64,000 nucleotides of DNA from Falsiroseomonas algicola (GCF_011040385.1 NZ_JAAIKB010000005.1:62001-126000), one strand, 5' to 3'. Positions 1 through 8,205 are shown, counted from the first letter of the stretch. Made by a program: numbers and translations. Notes: a model not told the origin generated them from the sequence alone.

Positions 1-103
1 CGACGGCCTCCGCATCCGCAGGATCGGGGCGGGTGGCGCAGGCGGAGAGGCCAAGCGCCAGTCCGAGGGCGAGCACGGGCGCGCCTAGGCGCTTCGCCAT
101 CAT
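1..103 (-). CDS. Lipoprotein, N-terminus only (possible MlaA/VacJ)
   Basis: This is a partial gene running off the left edge; only the first 34 codons are present. They read MMAKRLGAPVLALGLALGLS, then ACATRPDPADAEAV: a basic N-terminus, a hydrophobic stretch and a lipobox (LSAC, Cys at residue 22), so the product is an outer- or inner-membrane lipoprotein cleaved by signal peptidase II. An AAGG lies just upstream of the double ATG. An Ala/Asp/Pro-rich stretch straight after the Cys is common in MlaA (VacJ) lipoproteins of this group, but this is only a resemblance. The lipoprotein call is firm and the MlaA idea is weak. Confidence 0.6.
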   Translation of the reverse strand, partial: MMAKRLGAPVLALGLALGLSACATRPDPADAEAV

Positions 104-208
104 GCCTTGGCGGTTCTGCGTCATGCGGCTCAAACCTGGACCTCCGAGGGCAATGGCGGGGCACAACCTCCCCGTGCGGCCCAGCCCTTCCTGGGACGCA
201 GGGTTCCC

Positions 209-237
209 CTTATATGCGGCGCGGGCGGGCAACGGAA
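209..237 (-). promoter_or_regulatory. Candidate sigma-70 promoter for the edge lipoprotein
   Basis: On the minus strand TTCCGT (232-237) and TATAAG (209-214) are separated by 17 nt and lie about 105 nt upstream of the lipoprotein ATG. They sit in the AT-richest part of the 229-nt divergent gap to metF. This is a consensus match only. I saw no riboswitch-like structure ahead of metF. Confidence 0.3.
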
Positions 238-332
238 CAACGGTGCCGCCGAAGTTACGAACGGTCATATCAACCAGGGGTTTTCCGCGTGGCGGCGGGA
301 CACTCCGCTGTGATGGATGCGAGAACGGACCG

Positions 333-1265
333 ATGGACCAGGCCTATCCCGGCACCCTGCAGCGCTGGCTGACAGGCCCCCGCGTCGCCGGTCTTCCGGT
401 GCCGAGCGAGATGCCGCCACCGAAGCTGTCCTTCGAGTTCTTCCCACCCAAGAACGAGGCCCTCGAGCAGTCCCTCTGGGCCGCGATCCGGCGGCTGGAG
501 CCGCTCGGCCCCCGCTTCGTCTCCGTCACCTATGGCGCGGGCGGCACCACCCGGACGCGCACGCATGACACGGTGGCCCGGCTCGCCAAGGAAACCAGCC
601 TGACCCCCGCCGCCCACCTGACCTGCGTCGGCGCCACGACCGCTGAGGTGGATGAGGTCGCGCGCGCCTATCTGGAGGCCGGGGTCCGCCACATCGTCGC
701 GCTGCGCGGCGATCCGCCCGCCGGCGCCAGCCAGTACACGCCGCATCCCGGCGGCTATGCGCAGGCCGAGGACCTGGTGCGGGGGCTTCGCCGCATCGGC
801 GATTTCGACATCAGCGTCGGCGCCTATCCGGAAACTCATCCCGCCGCGGCCTCGGCCAGCGCGGACCTCGACTTCCTGAAGCGCAAGATCGACGCGGGCG
901 CGACGCGCGCGATCACCCAGTACTTCTTCGACACGGACATCTACCTCCGCTTCATCGACCGGTGTGCGGCGGCGGGCATCACGGTGCCCATCGTCCCGGG
1001 CATCCTGCCCGTGTCGAATTTCTCCCAGGTGAAGAAATTCAGCGCGATGTGCGGCGCCTCCGTCCCCGCCTGGATGGGCAAGCTGTTCGAGGGGCTGGAC
1101 GAGGATGCGGAGACGCGGCGGATGGTCTCCGCCGCCATCGCCGCCGAACAGGTCCGGCTGCTGCAGGCCAACGGGGTGGACGAGTTCCATTTCTACACGC
1201 TGAACCGCGCCGACCTGACCTACGCCATCGCGCATCTGCTGGGGGCGCGCCCGAAGGCGGCCTAG
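333..1265 (+). CDS. metF: Methylenetetrahydrofolate reductase
   Basis: Reduces 5,10-methylene-THF to 5-methyl-THF in the cytoplasm, feeding methionine synthesis; it is an FAD-dependent TIM barrel. The N-terminal motif LSFEFFPPKNE carries the catalytic Glu. The barrel shows SVTYGAGGTTR, HLTCVGAT, ALRGDPP and the flavin/folate region around AITQYFFD. The product from ATG 333 is 310 aa, near the usual 290-310. The open frame continues upstream, but that part is low-complexity and unlike MetF. ATG 411 would give 284 aa starting right before the conserved FEFFPPK segment and remains possible. It is monocistronic in appearance. Confidence 0.93.
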   Translation: MDQAYPGTLQRWLTGPRVAGLPVPSEMPPPKLSFEFFPPKNEALEQSLWAAIRRLEPLGPRFVSVTYGAGGTTRTRTHDTVARLAKETSLTPAAHLTCVGATTAEVDEVARAYLEAGVRHIVALRGDPPAGASQYTPHPGGYAQAEDLVRGLRRIGDFDISVGAYPETHPAAASASADLDFLKRKIDAGATRAITQYFFDTDIYLRFIDRCAAAGITVPIVPGILPVSNFSQVKKFSAMCGASVPAWMGKLFEGLDEDAETRRMVSAAIAAEQVRLLQANGVDEFHFYTLNRADLTYAIAHLLGARPKAA

Positions 1266-1329
1266 GGCGCAAGCCCGAGGGGCATTCCAGGCTACCCCGC
1301 CGGGGCGGAACGACCTTCCCCTGCCGCCG

Positions 1330-1357
1330 CGCCGGGTCCAGCATCGCTGGGCCGGCG
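1330..1357 (+). terminator. Hairpin between metF and the Bug protein gene
   Basis: CGCCGGGTCCAGC (1330-1342) pairs imperfectly with GCTGGGCCGGCG (1346-1357) around an ATC loop. There is no T tract, and it lies only a few bases before the GGAGGAGG ribosome-binding site of the next gene. It may end metF transcription or act as a leader structure. Confidence 0.3.
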
Positions 1358-1381
1358 TGAGACCGGAGGAGGAAGCGCCCC

Positions 1382-2356
1382 ATGACCCTGATCACCCGCC
1401 GCGCGGCCCTGCTGGCCGCGCCGGCCCTGGCCCTTGGTGGCCGCCTGGCCCAGGCCCAGGCCTTTCCCGCCCGGCCCGTCCGCATCGTCGTGCCCTATAC
1501 GCCCGGCGGCGTGTCCGACATCACGGCCCGGCTGATCGCCGACCCCATGGCCACCGCCATGGGCGTGGCCGTGCCGGTGGAAAACCGCGCCGGCGCCGAT
1601 GGGGTGATCGGGACGGAGGCCGTGGCGCGATCCCCCGCCGATGGGCACACCCTGGCCCTGGTTTCCGTGGGCCATCCCGTGAATGCGGCCTTCTACCGGC
1701 TGCCCTATGACACGATGCGGGACTTCACCTTCATCACGCTGACGACGAAGACGCCGCTGGTGCTCTGCGCCGCGCGGAACTTCGCGGCCTCCACGCCCGC
1801 CGAGCTGGTGGCGCATGCGAAGCGCAACCCGGCGGGGCATGTGACCTTTGCCGGCACGGGCGGGGTGGTGCGCCTGGCCCCGGTGCTCTTCGCCCAGCGC
1901 ACCGGGATCGAGATGACCTATGTCCCCTATCGCGGATCGACCCAGGCGCATCCGGACCTGATTGCCGGGCGCGTCGACATCATGTTCGACACGGTGCCGG
2001 CCGCGCTGCCGCATATCCAGGCCGGCACGCTCAAGGCCCTGGCCACCACCGGCGCCACCCGCGCGCCGCAGCTGCCCGACGTGCCGACGATCGGGGAGAG
2101 CGTGGCGGGGTTCGAGGCCTCCACCTGGGGCATGGTGATGGGCCCGGCGAACCTACCCCCGCCGGTGCTGGACCGCCTGCACCGGGAGATCACGGCCGCC
2201 GTGCAGCGCCCCGACGTGGTGGCGCGCCACCGGCAGCTCGGCGCGGAGGTCGTCGTCTCCAACCCCGACGATACGCGGACCTTCGTGCAGGCCGAGATGG
2301 AGAAATGGGGCGCCGCAGCGCGCGCCGCCGGCGTCCAGCCCCAGAATGCCGGCTGA
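1382..2356 (+). CDS. Bug/TctC-family tripartite tricarboxylate solute-binding protein (1 of 3)
   Basis: A periplasmic binding protein of the TTT/Bug family, 324 aa. The N-terminus is Tat-like (TRRAALLAAPALALGG) and cleaved near AQA. Family signatures follow in order: RPVRIVVPYTPGG, VENRAGADG, GTEAVARSPADG, MTYVPYRG and a C-terminal ATTGATRAPQLPDVPTIGE. The ligand cannot be read from sequence; relatives bind carboxylates, nicotinate-type rings or amino acids. A very strong GGAGGAGG site precedes the start. No TctA or TctB membrane gene is nearby, so it is an orphan receptor as is common in this family. Confidence 0.92.
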   Translation: MTLITRRAALLAAPALALGGRLAQAQAFPARPVRIVVPYTPGGVSDITARLIADPMATAMGVAVPVENRAGADGVIGTEAVARSPADGHTLALVSVGHPVNAAFYRLPYDTMRDFTFITLTTKTPLVLCAARNFAASTPAELVAHAKRNPAGHVTFAGTGGVVRLAPVLFAQRTGIEMTYVPYRGSTQAHPDLIAGRVDIMFDTVPAALPHIQAGTLKALATTGATRAPQLPDVPTIGESVAGFEASTWGMVMGPANLPPPVLDRLHREITAAVQRPDVVARHRQLGAEVVVSNPDDTRTFVQAEMEKWGAAARAAGVQPQNAG

Positions 2357-2357
2357 C

Positions 2358-2429
2358 TGACGACGGTCCAGGCCCGTCTCGGGCCTGGCGGATGGGGTCC
2401 GGGGAAGGCAGCGCCTTCCCCGGGACTCA
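2358..2429. repeat. 72-nt two-hairpin repeat, copy 1 (bidirectional terminator)
   Basis: Hairpin A is CCAGGCCCG-TCT-CGGGCCTGG; hairpin B is CCGGGGAAGGC-AGC-GCCTTCCCCGG. They are joined by a 10-nt linker. The element starts with TGA and ends with TCA, and the TCA is the stop codon of the convergent minus-strand gene. A second copy in inverted orientation lies at 22550-22621 with 59 of 68 core positions identical; the differences in stem A are compensatory. It sits between convergent genes, as expected for a two-way terminator. Confidence 0.8.
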
Positions 2430-2834
2430 CCAGCGAACGACTTTCTCCGCCAGGAAGAGCGTCGCCACCAGCGTGCCGGCGAAGATCATCAGGTGCATCC
2501 GCACCGCGTCCTTCCTGTAGATCATGGCCGGCGGCGGCGGCGGCTCGGCGGAGGCCGCCAGCGCCGCCAGTCCGCGCGGCTCCGCGGCCGTCGCCTGCGC
2601 GGCCATGGCCGCGCGCGTCTCCTCGGGCGTCAGGCAGGGGCCGAGATAGGTGAAGCGCTGCGCGGCCTCGGCGGCGGAAATCTGGCTGCCGTCCCACACC
2701 ATCCAGGCCCGCAGCGCGCCGTTCCAGCCGATCGGCAGCGGCGCCGCGCCGCCGTCATCCGCGCGGGCGACCCAGTGCCAGGGCCGGTTGGCATCGGCGG
2801 GTTCGCCGGGGCGGGCGGGGTTCGGCCAGGTCAT
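2427..2834 (-). CDS. Small C-terminally anchored membrane protein, unknown function
   Basis: A 135-aa protein I do not recognise. The N-terminal half (about residues 1-70) is Trp/Pro-rich and soluble-looking (NRPWHWVARADDG, GWNGALRAWMVWDGSQ). The middle is Ala/Pro-rich (AEPPPPPAM). A single hydrophobic segment near the C-terminus (MHLMIFAGTLVATLFLAEK) ends four residues before the stop. This suggests a cytoplasmic domain tethered by a C-terminal tail anchor. The coding frame has the usual third-position GC bias. Its stop codon is supplied by the repeat at 2358-2429. Confidence 0.65.
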   Translation of the reverse strand: MTWPNPARPGEPADANRPWHWVARADDGGAAPLPIGWNGALRAWMVWDGSQISAAEAAQRFTYLGPCLTPEETRAAMAAQATAAEPRGLAALAASAEPPPPPAMIYRKDAVRMHLMIFAGTLVATLFLAEKVVRW

Positions 2835-2913
2835 GCGCGCGTCGCTTCCTCAGGGTTGGGGGAAGCCTAGACCCGCCGCGCGCCGACTGGGAACGCCCTT
2901 CAGCGGACGCCCC

Positions 2914-3921
2914 TTACCGCACGCCCCGGGCCCGCAGCGCCTCATAGACCGGCTTCAGCAGGAAGGGGCTGAGGAAGAGCGGAAACTGGCAGAGCGCGAA
3001 GAACAGCAGGATGCTGGGATCGGTCGCCGCCGGCAGCACCGCGATGTAGAGCGCCATGTTCCGGTTGCCCGACAGCAACCCGGCCGAGAGCGCGACCCGC
3101 GTGCCCGCCACCGGCCGCATGGCCAGTGCCGTCAGGATGTTCAGTCCGAAATTGCCGGCGAAGGCCAGGGCGATGCCGCCCGCGACCCAGAGCGGCTCCG
3201 CCAGGATCTTCGCCTGCATCCCGTCCATCACGCCGAAGCCGTAGAGCACGACCAGCAGCACCACCGCGCCGTCCACCGCGCGCCCGGTTCGCGCCAGGCG
3301 CTCCGGCCCCGCCAGCCGGCGGATCGCCAGCGACAGCACCAGCGGCAGCCCGACCACCAGCGCCAGCCGCGTCATCAACGCCGAGAGGGAGATCGCCAGG
3401 TCGATCCCCAGCAGCCCGAGCGCGAGCGGCGGCGCGATGAAAGGCACCAGCAGGGTGGAGAGCACGGAGACGACCAGCGCGATCTCCCCATCCAGCCCCA
3501 CCAGCCGCGCGAAGGCGGGGGAGGAGGTGGCGGCGCAGCCGGTCGCCATGATCACGACCGCGGCACCGAGCGCCCCGTCCAGCCCGACGGCGCGGGTGAT
3601 GGCGAAGACGATCAGCGGGCAGGCCAGCAGCAGCCACACCAGCAGCACGGCCACCATCAGCGGCCGGCGGAGATAGGCCAGCACCTGCACGAAATCGACG
3701 CGCAGCAGCACCAGCGTCATCAGGCAGAACACACCCGGGGAGACCAGGTCCCGCGTCGCGGCGGCCAAGGGCGGGAAGATCACGCCGGCGAAGACGCCGA
3801 AGCCCAGCAGCGCACCGCCATGCCGGGCCGACCATTCGAAGGGGGCGAGGAGGATGCGCAAGGCCGCGTGGTTGGAGTTGTTCGCTCCGTGTTCTATATC
3901 CGGCTTGTGCAACCCCGTCAT
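2914..3921 (-). CDS. Bile acid:sodium symporter-like (BASS) membrane transporter
   Basis: A 335-aa polytopic inner-membrane protein with about nine or ten hydrophobic segments. The motif ATGCAATSSPAFARLVGLDG and the later SGLLSGNRNMALYIAVLPA resemble the two cross-over helices of the bile acid:Na+ symporter fold (SBF family), so it probably moves an organic anion with sodium; the substrate is unknown. The start at ATG 3921 has a good GAGGG site seven bases upstream but overlaps the divergent pentapeptide gene by 15 bp. A TTG at 3861 would remove the overlap and begin at RILLAPFEW, close to the first membrane segment. Confidence 0.75.
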   Translation of the reverse strand: MTGLHKPDIEHGANNSNHAALRILLAPFEWSARHGGALLGFGVFAGVIFPPLAAATRDLVSPGVFCLMTLVLLRVDFVQVLAYLRRPLMVAVLLVWLLLACPLIVFAITRAVGLDGALGAAVVIMATGCAATSSPAFARLVGLDGEIALVVSVLSTLLVPFIAPPLALGLLGIDLAISLSALMTRLALVVGLPLVLSLAIRRLAGPERLARTGRAVDGAVVLLVVLYGFGVMDGMQAKILAEPLWVAGGIALAFAGNFGLNILTALAMRPVAGTRVALSAGLLSGNRNMALYIAVLPAATDPSILLFFALCQFPLFLSPFLLKPVYEALRARGVR

Positions 3922-4404
3922 CTCCCCACCCTCGTCCTCGCCGCGCTGCTCCTCGCGGTCCCGGCCTATGCGGCCTGCACTTCCCCGGCCGCGCCGGAGG
4001 TCGTGTGGCGGCGGTGCCTGCTGGACGGGCGAGATTTGACGGGCGTCGATCTCAGCCGCGGCGTCCTGCGCGATTCCTCGCTGCAGCGCAGCCGACTGAT
4101 GCGGGCGCGGATGGTGGGCGTGGACGCCGTCGAGGGGCGCTTCGTCTCCGCTGACCTGACCGGCGCGGATCTGACGGAAGCGACGCTCCGCAACGCCGAC
4201 TTCACCCGCGCCGTGCTGCGCGGCGCGATTTTCAGCCGCGCCGACCTGCGTGGCGCGCGGCTGTTCCGCGCCGACCTCACGGGCGCGGACCTGACAGGGG
4301 CCGACCTCAACGGCGCCGATTTTTCCAGCGCCATCCTGGATGGCGCGGTCTGGACGGATGGGCAGCGCCGCTGCGCGGCCGGGAGCGTTGGCACATGTCA
4401 ATGA
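3907..4404 (+). CDS. Secreted pentapeptide-repeat protein
   Basis: About 165 aa with a GTG start giving a signal peptide (LPTLVLAALLLAVPAYA, cleaved before ACTS). The rest is a run of A(D/N)LXX pentapeptides (DLTGADLTEATLRNADF, DLTGADLTGADLNGADF), forming a right-handed quadrilateral beta-helix in the periplasm. Cys residues near both ends (after the signal, and in the RRC...GTC tail) could form disulfides. The open frame extends far upstream, but that sequence is antisense to the transporter gene and is not coding. It overlaps uvrD by 10 bp, so the two are probably co-transcribed. Function is unknown. Confidence 0.7.
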   Translation: MQPRHLPTLVLAALLLAVPAYAACTSPAAPEVVWRRCLLDGRDLTGVDLSRGVLRDSSLQRSRLMRARMVGVDAVEGRFVSADLTGADLTEATLRNADFTRAVLRGAIFSRADLRGARLFRADLTGADLTGADLNGADFSSAILDGAVWTDGQRRCAAGSVGTCQ

Positions 4405-6626
4405 GCGCGCCCGCGCCCGACTACATCACCCGCCTGAATCCCGAGCAGCGGGAAGCGGTGGAGGCGCTGGACGGGCCGCTGCTCGTGCTGGCCGGCGCCG
4501 GCACGGGCAAGACCCGCGTGCTGACCACGCGCTTCGCGCATCTGCTGATGACCGGCAAGGCGCGGCCGTGGGAGGTGCTCTCCGTCACCTTCACCAACAA
4601 GGCGGCGCGGGAGATGCGCGAACGCGTCGCCGCCATCATCGGCCGGCCCGTGGAGGGCCTCTGGCTCGGCACCTTCCACGCGCTCTGTGCGCGGATGCTG
4701 CGGCGGCACGCGGCGATCGTCGGCCTGCAGACCAACTTCACCATCCTCGATGCCGATGACCAGATGCGCCTGCTGAAGCAGGTGATGGCGGCGGCCAACA
4801 TCGACAGCAAGCGCTGGCCCGCGCCGGGGATGATGGCGGTGATCCAGCGCTGGAAGGATCGCGGCCTGACGCCCCAGCGCATCACGGCGGCCGAGGACAG
4901 CGACTACGCCAACAACCGGGCCAGCGAGATCTATGCGGGCTACCAGAAGCGCCTGATCGAGTTGAACGCCGCCGATTTCGGCGACCTGCTTCTGCACATG
5001 ACGGAGATCCTGCGCACGCGGCCCGACGTGCTGGCGGACTACCACCGCAGCTTCCGCTACATCCTGGTCGACGAATACCAGGACACGAACCTGGTGCAGT
5101 ATCTCTGGCTGAGGCTGCTCGCCCAGCATGAGGATCCCAATCGCCGCAACATCTGCTGCGTCGGCGATGACGACCAGTCCATCTATTCCTGGCGCGGCGC
5201 CGAGATCGAGAACATCCTCCGGTTCGAGAAGGATTTTCCCGGCGCGCGCATCGTGCGGCTGGAATCCAACTACCGCTCGACGAAGCCCATCCTCGCCGCC
5301 GCCGCCGGGTTGATCGCCCGCAACACCGGCCGCCTCGGCAAGACGCTGCGCTCCGGCCGCAACGATGCCTGCGGCGAAAAGGTGCGCGTGGTGTCGCTCT
5401 GGGACAGCGAGGATGAGGCGCGCATGGTCGGCGAGCGGATCGAGGCCGCGCGGCGCTCCGGCCACCCGCTGTCGGAGATCGCGATCCTGGTCCGCGCCGG
5501 CTTCCAGACGCGCAGCTTCGAGGAACGCCTGATCACCCTCGGCCTGCCCTATCGCGTGGTCGGCGGGCTGAAATTCTACGAGCGCGCGGAAATCCGCGAC
5601 GCCATGGCCTATCTCCGCGTCCTGCAGCAGCCCGCCGACGACCTGGCCTTCGAGCGCATCGTGAATGTCCCGAAGCGCGGGCTCGGCGACAGCGGCATGC
5701 GCGCGATCCATGAGGCGGCGCGCGCACAATCCGTGCCGCTGGCCATCGCCGCCGAACGCCTGGCGGAGACGGAGGCGCTGAAGCCCAAGCCGCGCACCGC
5801 CCTGCGGGAATTGATGCGCGGCTTCGCGCGCTGGCGCGCGCTGAACGAGAAGGAAGGCCATGTCGTCGCCGCCGCGACCGTGCTGGAGGAAAGCGGCTAC
5901 ACCGACATGTGGAAGCAGGACCGCAGCGCGGAAGCGCCGGGCCGGCTCGAGAACCTGAAGGAGCTGCTGCGCGCGATGGGCGACTATCCCTCGCTCGCCG
6001 GCTTCCTCGACCATGTCGCGCTGGTGATGGAGACGGATGAGAATGCGGAGGCCGAGCGCATCCAGCTGATGACCTTGCACGCCGCCAAGGGCCTGGAATT
6101 TGACACCGTCTTCCTGCCGGGCTGGGAGGAGGGGCTCTTCCCCAGCCAGCGCAGCATGGATGAGGGCGGCGAGAAGTCGCTGGAGGAGGAGCGGCGCCTG
6201 GCCTATGTCGGCATCACCCGCGCGCGGAAGACCGCGGTGATCAGCCACGCGGCCAATCGCCGCATCTACGGCAACTGGACCTCCTCGCTGCCCTCCCGCT
6301 TCCTCGACGAATTGCCGGCCGAGGCGATCGAGCGGGAGGGCGCCGCGCAGATGCGCGCGCATCGGATGGCCGACACGCCCTCCGTCTTTCTCGGCCAGCA
6401 GGGGCTGATGGCGCGCCGGCCGCGCGTGATCGAGGCCGGCGCCTGGGAGGTAAAGGAACGCCCCGCCCAGGCGAGTGGCATCGGCAAGGGGGAGCGGGTG
6501 TTCCACCAGAAATTCGGCTACGGCACCGTCACCGCGGTGCAGGATGACCGCCTCGACATCGAATTCGACCATGCCGGGGAGAAGCGGGTGCTGGACCGGT
6601 TCGTGCAGAAGGCAAGCGACGTCTGA
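4395..6626 (+). CDS. uvrD: ATP-dependent DNA helicase UvrD/PcrA
   Basis: A superfamily 1A 3'-5' helicase, 743 aa, for nucleotide-excision and mismatch repair. It contains the Q-motif region LNPEQREAV (15-23), Walker A AGAGTGKT (33-40), motif Ia VTFTNKAAREM, motif II LVDEYQDTN (about 224-232), motif III GDDDQSIYSWRGA, motif IV LESNYRST, motif V LMTLHAAKGLEFD and motif VI EEERRLAYVGITRA. The C-terminus has the Tudor-like domain typical of UvrD/PcrA (VFHQKFGYGTVTAVQ). ATG 4401 is an alternative start. Its stop overlaps the prmA start (TGATG), indicating translational coupling. Confidence 0.95.
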   Translation: MSMSAPAPDYITRLNPEQREAVEALDGPLLVLAGAGTGKTRVLTTRFAHLLMTGKARPWEVLSVTFTNKAAREMRERVAAIIGRPVEGLWLGTFHALCARMLRRHAAIVGLQTNFTILDADDQMRLLKQVMAAANIDSKRWPAPGMMAVIQRWKDRGLTPQRITAAEDSDYANNRASEIYAGYQKRLIELNAADFGDLLLHMTEILRTRPDVLADYHRSFRYILVDEYQDTNLVQYLWLRLLAQHEDPNRRNICCVGDDDQSIYSWRGAEIENILRFEKDFPGARIVRLESNYRSTKPILAAAAGLIARNTGRLGKTLRSGRNDACGEKVRVVSLWDSEDEARMVGERIEAARRSGHPLSEIAILVRAGFQTRSFEERLITLGLPYRVVGGLKFYERAEIRDAMAYLRVLQQPADDLAFERIVNVPKRGLGDSGMRAIHEAARAQSVPLAIAAERLAETEALKPKPRTALRELMRGFARWRALNEKEGHVVAAATVLEESGYTDMWKQDRSAEAPGRLENLKELLRAMGDYPSLAGFLDHVALVMETDENAEAERIQLMTLHAAKGLEFDTVFLPGWEEGLFPSQRSMDEGGEKSLEEERRLAYVGITRARKTAVISHAANRRIYGNWTSSLPSRFLDELPAEAIEREGAAQMRAHRMADTPSVFLGQQGLMARRPRVIEAGAWEVKERPAQASGIGKGERVFHQKFGYGTVTAVQDDRLDIEFDHAGEKRVLDRFVQKASDV

Positions 6627-7546
6627 TGGCGAGAGACGTGTATTCGATGCAGCGGGACCGGCGCGCCGATCCGCTGGAGACCATCTGGATGGAGGGCCTG
6701 CCGGAGGACGCCGTGCCGGCCTTCGAGGCCGCCTTCCTGACGCATTGCCGCTCTGTCGCCCTGTTCAAGGACGAGCCCAGCGACACCTGGCGGGTGGAGG
6801 GCGTGCGCCCCCAGGGCACGCCGGACGACGAATTCACCGGCGCCCTCGCCCTCGCTTCCCTGATGGCCGGCGTCGAGCAGCCCGCGCTGCAGGTCGCCCC
6901 GGTCGAGGCCGAGGGCTGGCTGGCCCGCACGCTCTCGACCTTCGAGGAAATGCCGATCGGCGGCGATGTGCTGGTGCGGCCGACCCATGTGGCCCCACGC
7001 CGCCTCTACGGTCGCACGGTGCTGACCTTGGATGCCGGCATCGCCTTCGGCTCCGGCGAGCACAACTCGACCCGCGGCTGCCTGATCGCGTTTGAAAAAG
7101 TGTCGCGCGACCGGCGGCCAAAGCGGCGGCTGCTCGATCTCGGCACGGGGTCGGGGATCCTCGCCATGGCCGCGGCCAAGCGGCTGAAGCGCCCGGTGCT
7201 GGCCACCGACATCGAGCCCTGGTCCGTCCGCGTCGCGCAGGACAATGCGCGGATGAATGGCGTGGGCGGCCTGGTGCGGGCCAGGCTCGCCGATGGCTGG
7301 CGGGACCGGCATGTGAAGGCCGGGCGGCGCTACGACGTCGTCTTTGCGAACATCCTCGCGCGGCCGCTCTGTTCCATGGCGTGTGCCATGTCGGTCGGGC
7401 TCGCGCCCGGCGGCACGGCCATCCTGGCGGGGCTGCTGGGGACCCAGGCGCGGATGGTGCTGGCCGCGCATCGCCGGCGCGGCATGGTGCTGGAACGCAT
7501 GCTGCCGCAGGGCGCCTGGACAACCCTTGTGTTGCGGAAACGCTGA
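6626..7546 (+). CDS. prmA: Ribosomal protein L11 methyltransferase
   Basis: A SAM-dependent methyltransferase modifying ribosomal protein L11, 306 aa. The N-terminal substrate-recognition half leads to the conserved GIAFGSGEHNST motif, SAM motif I LDLGTGSGILAMAAAK (about 170-185), acidic motif II ATDIEPWSV and the PrmA signature FANILARPL. The start overlaps the uvrD stop by one base. A perfect 15-bp hairpin follows the gene. Confidence 0.92.
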   Translation: MARDVYSMQRDRRADPLETIWMEGLPEDAVPAFEAAFLTHCRSVALFKDEPSDTWRVEGVRPQGTPDDEFTGALALASLMAGVEQPALQVAPVEAEGWLARTLSTFEEMPIGGDVLVRPTHVAPRRLYGRTVLTLDAGIAFGSGEHNSTRGCLIAFEKVSRDRRPKRRLLDLGTGSGILAMAAAKRLKRPVLATDIEPWSVRVAQDNARMNGVGGLVRARLADGWRDRHVKAGRRYDVVFANILARPLCSMACAMSVGLAPGGTAILAGLLGTQARMVLAAHRRRGMVLERMLPQGAWTTLVLRKR

Positions 7547-7554
7547 AACATGCG

Positions 7555-7588
7555 ACGGGGCCGGCTTCCTTGCGGAAGCCGGCCCCGT
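7555..7588 (+). terminator. Strong hairpin terminator after prmA
   Basis: Perfect 15-bp stem (ACGGGGCCGGCTTCC, 7555-7569, with its complement 7574-7588) around a TTGC loop, starting eight bases after the prmA stop. No T tract on the plus strand. Its position between convergent genes suits a bidirectional terminator. Confidence 0.65.
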
Positions 7589-7596
7589 GCTTCCGC

Positions 7597-7620
7597 CCGG
7601 GGGCCCGCCGGGGCCCCCGG
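7597..7620 (-). terminator. Second hairpin, likely terminator of the DUF1127 gene
   Basis: CCGGGGGCCC (7597-7606) and GGGCCCCCGG (7611-7620) form a perfect 10-bp stem around GCCG, eight bases beyond the stop of the minus-strand gene. Confidence 0.5.
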
Positions 7621-7628
7621 TGGGTAAC

Positions 7629-8027
7629 TCAGGCGGCGAGCGCCTTGCTGGCCACCGCGACATTCGCGTTGGCGGGCTTCAGCGCCAGGCCGTTCGCCGG
7701 GCGGGGCTGGTTGGCGCTGAAGCCGGGCTCGAAGACGCGGGCGATGTCGCCGCGGGTCAGGCCGATATCGGCCAGCTCGCGATCGGACAGGGACCGCAGG
7801 TTCTCGTAGGTCCGGCGGCGCTCCGGCCAAGCGCGGACCGCCTCGGCGGCGTAGGCGATGCCGTGGCCGATGGCGGAGAAGAACTTCCGCACGCCGGCGG
7901 CAAGGGCCTCGTCCCGCGCGCGCATCGCGGCGAAGCGGATCGCTTCCAGCTCGGTCTCGCGCGTCAGGCGGGTGGTGGCGGCGTGGGGGAACAGGCCAAC
8001 CTGTTCCTCGGGGATGCGGGCGTTCAT
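7629..8027 (-). CDS. DUF1127 domain protein
   Basis: A 132-aa protein with a C-terminal DUF1127 motif at about residues 74-97 (YENLRSLSDRELADIGLTRG), the small Arg-rich helical module abundant in alphaproteobacteria. Short DUF1127 proteins have been tied to phosphate/carbon metabolism and RNA turnover. This one is longer, with a helical N-terminal region before the module and a variable Ala/Asn-rich tail. ATG 8027 is chosen because AGAGGT lies seven bases upstream; longer frames run into the divergent promoter region. Confidence 0.8.
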   Translation of the reverse strand: MNARIPEEQVGLFPHAATTRLTRETELEAIRFAAMRARDEALAAGVRKFFSAIGHGIAYAAEAVRAWPERRRTYENLRSLSDRELADIGLTRGDIARVFEPGFSANQPRPANGLALKPANANVAVASKALAA

Positions 8028-8147
8028 GATGACCTCTGTTGTGGTGCGCGTCGGGGAATGTTCTGTCCTCGGCCGCGCTTCGCAGGTGCAACATAGGTGT
8101 TTGCGCGCCACAGGTGATGCGGTGAGGCAACAGCATAGCCATGCATG

Positions 8148-8185
8148 TAACGCATGAAACACTGTGGACATATGTTTCAACGTTA
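8148..8185. promoter_or_regulatory. Inverted repeat upstream of aminopeptidase P gene (candidate operator)
   Basis: TAACG-cat-GAAAC (8148-8160) mirrors GTTTC-aa-CGTTA (8174-8185) across a 13-nt centre that contains the low-GC CATAT. It lies in the divergent gap between the DUF1127 gene and the aminopeptidase gene, an unusually AT-rich stretch here. It could be a regulator binding site; no sequence identifies the regulator. Confidence 0.4.
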
Positions 8186-8205
8186 GAGCTTCGGTAACAC
8201 ATCCC

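Noticed and set aside
104-332. SAM-responsive riboswitch ahead of metF
   Set aside because: No SAM-II/SAH-type pairing or conserved core was visible in the gap.
2650-3906. Long upstream extension of the pentapeptide-repeat gene
   Set aside because: Antisense to the membrane transporter; composition is Gln/Arg/His-rich and the signal peptide marks a start near 3907.
4398-6572. 724-aa minus-strand frame across uvrD
   Set aside because: Antisense to all helicase motifs; no recognisable domain.
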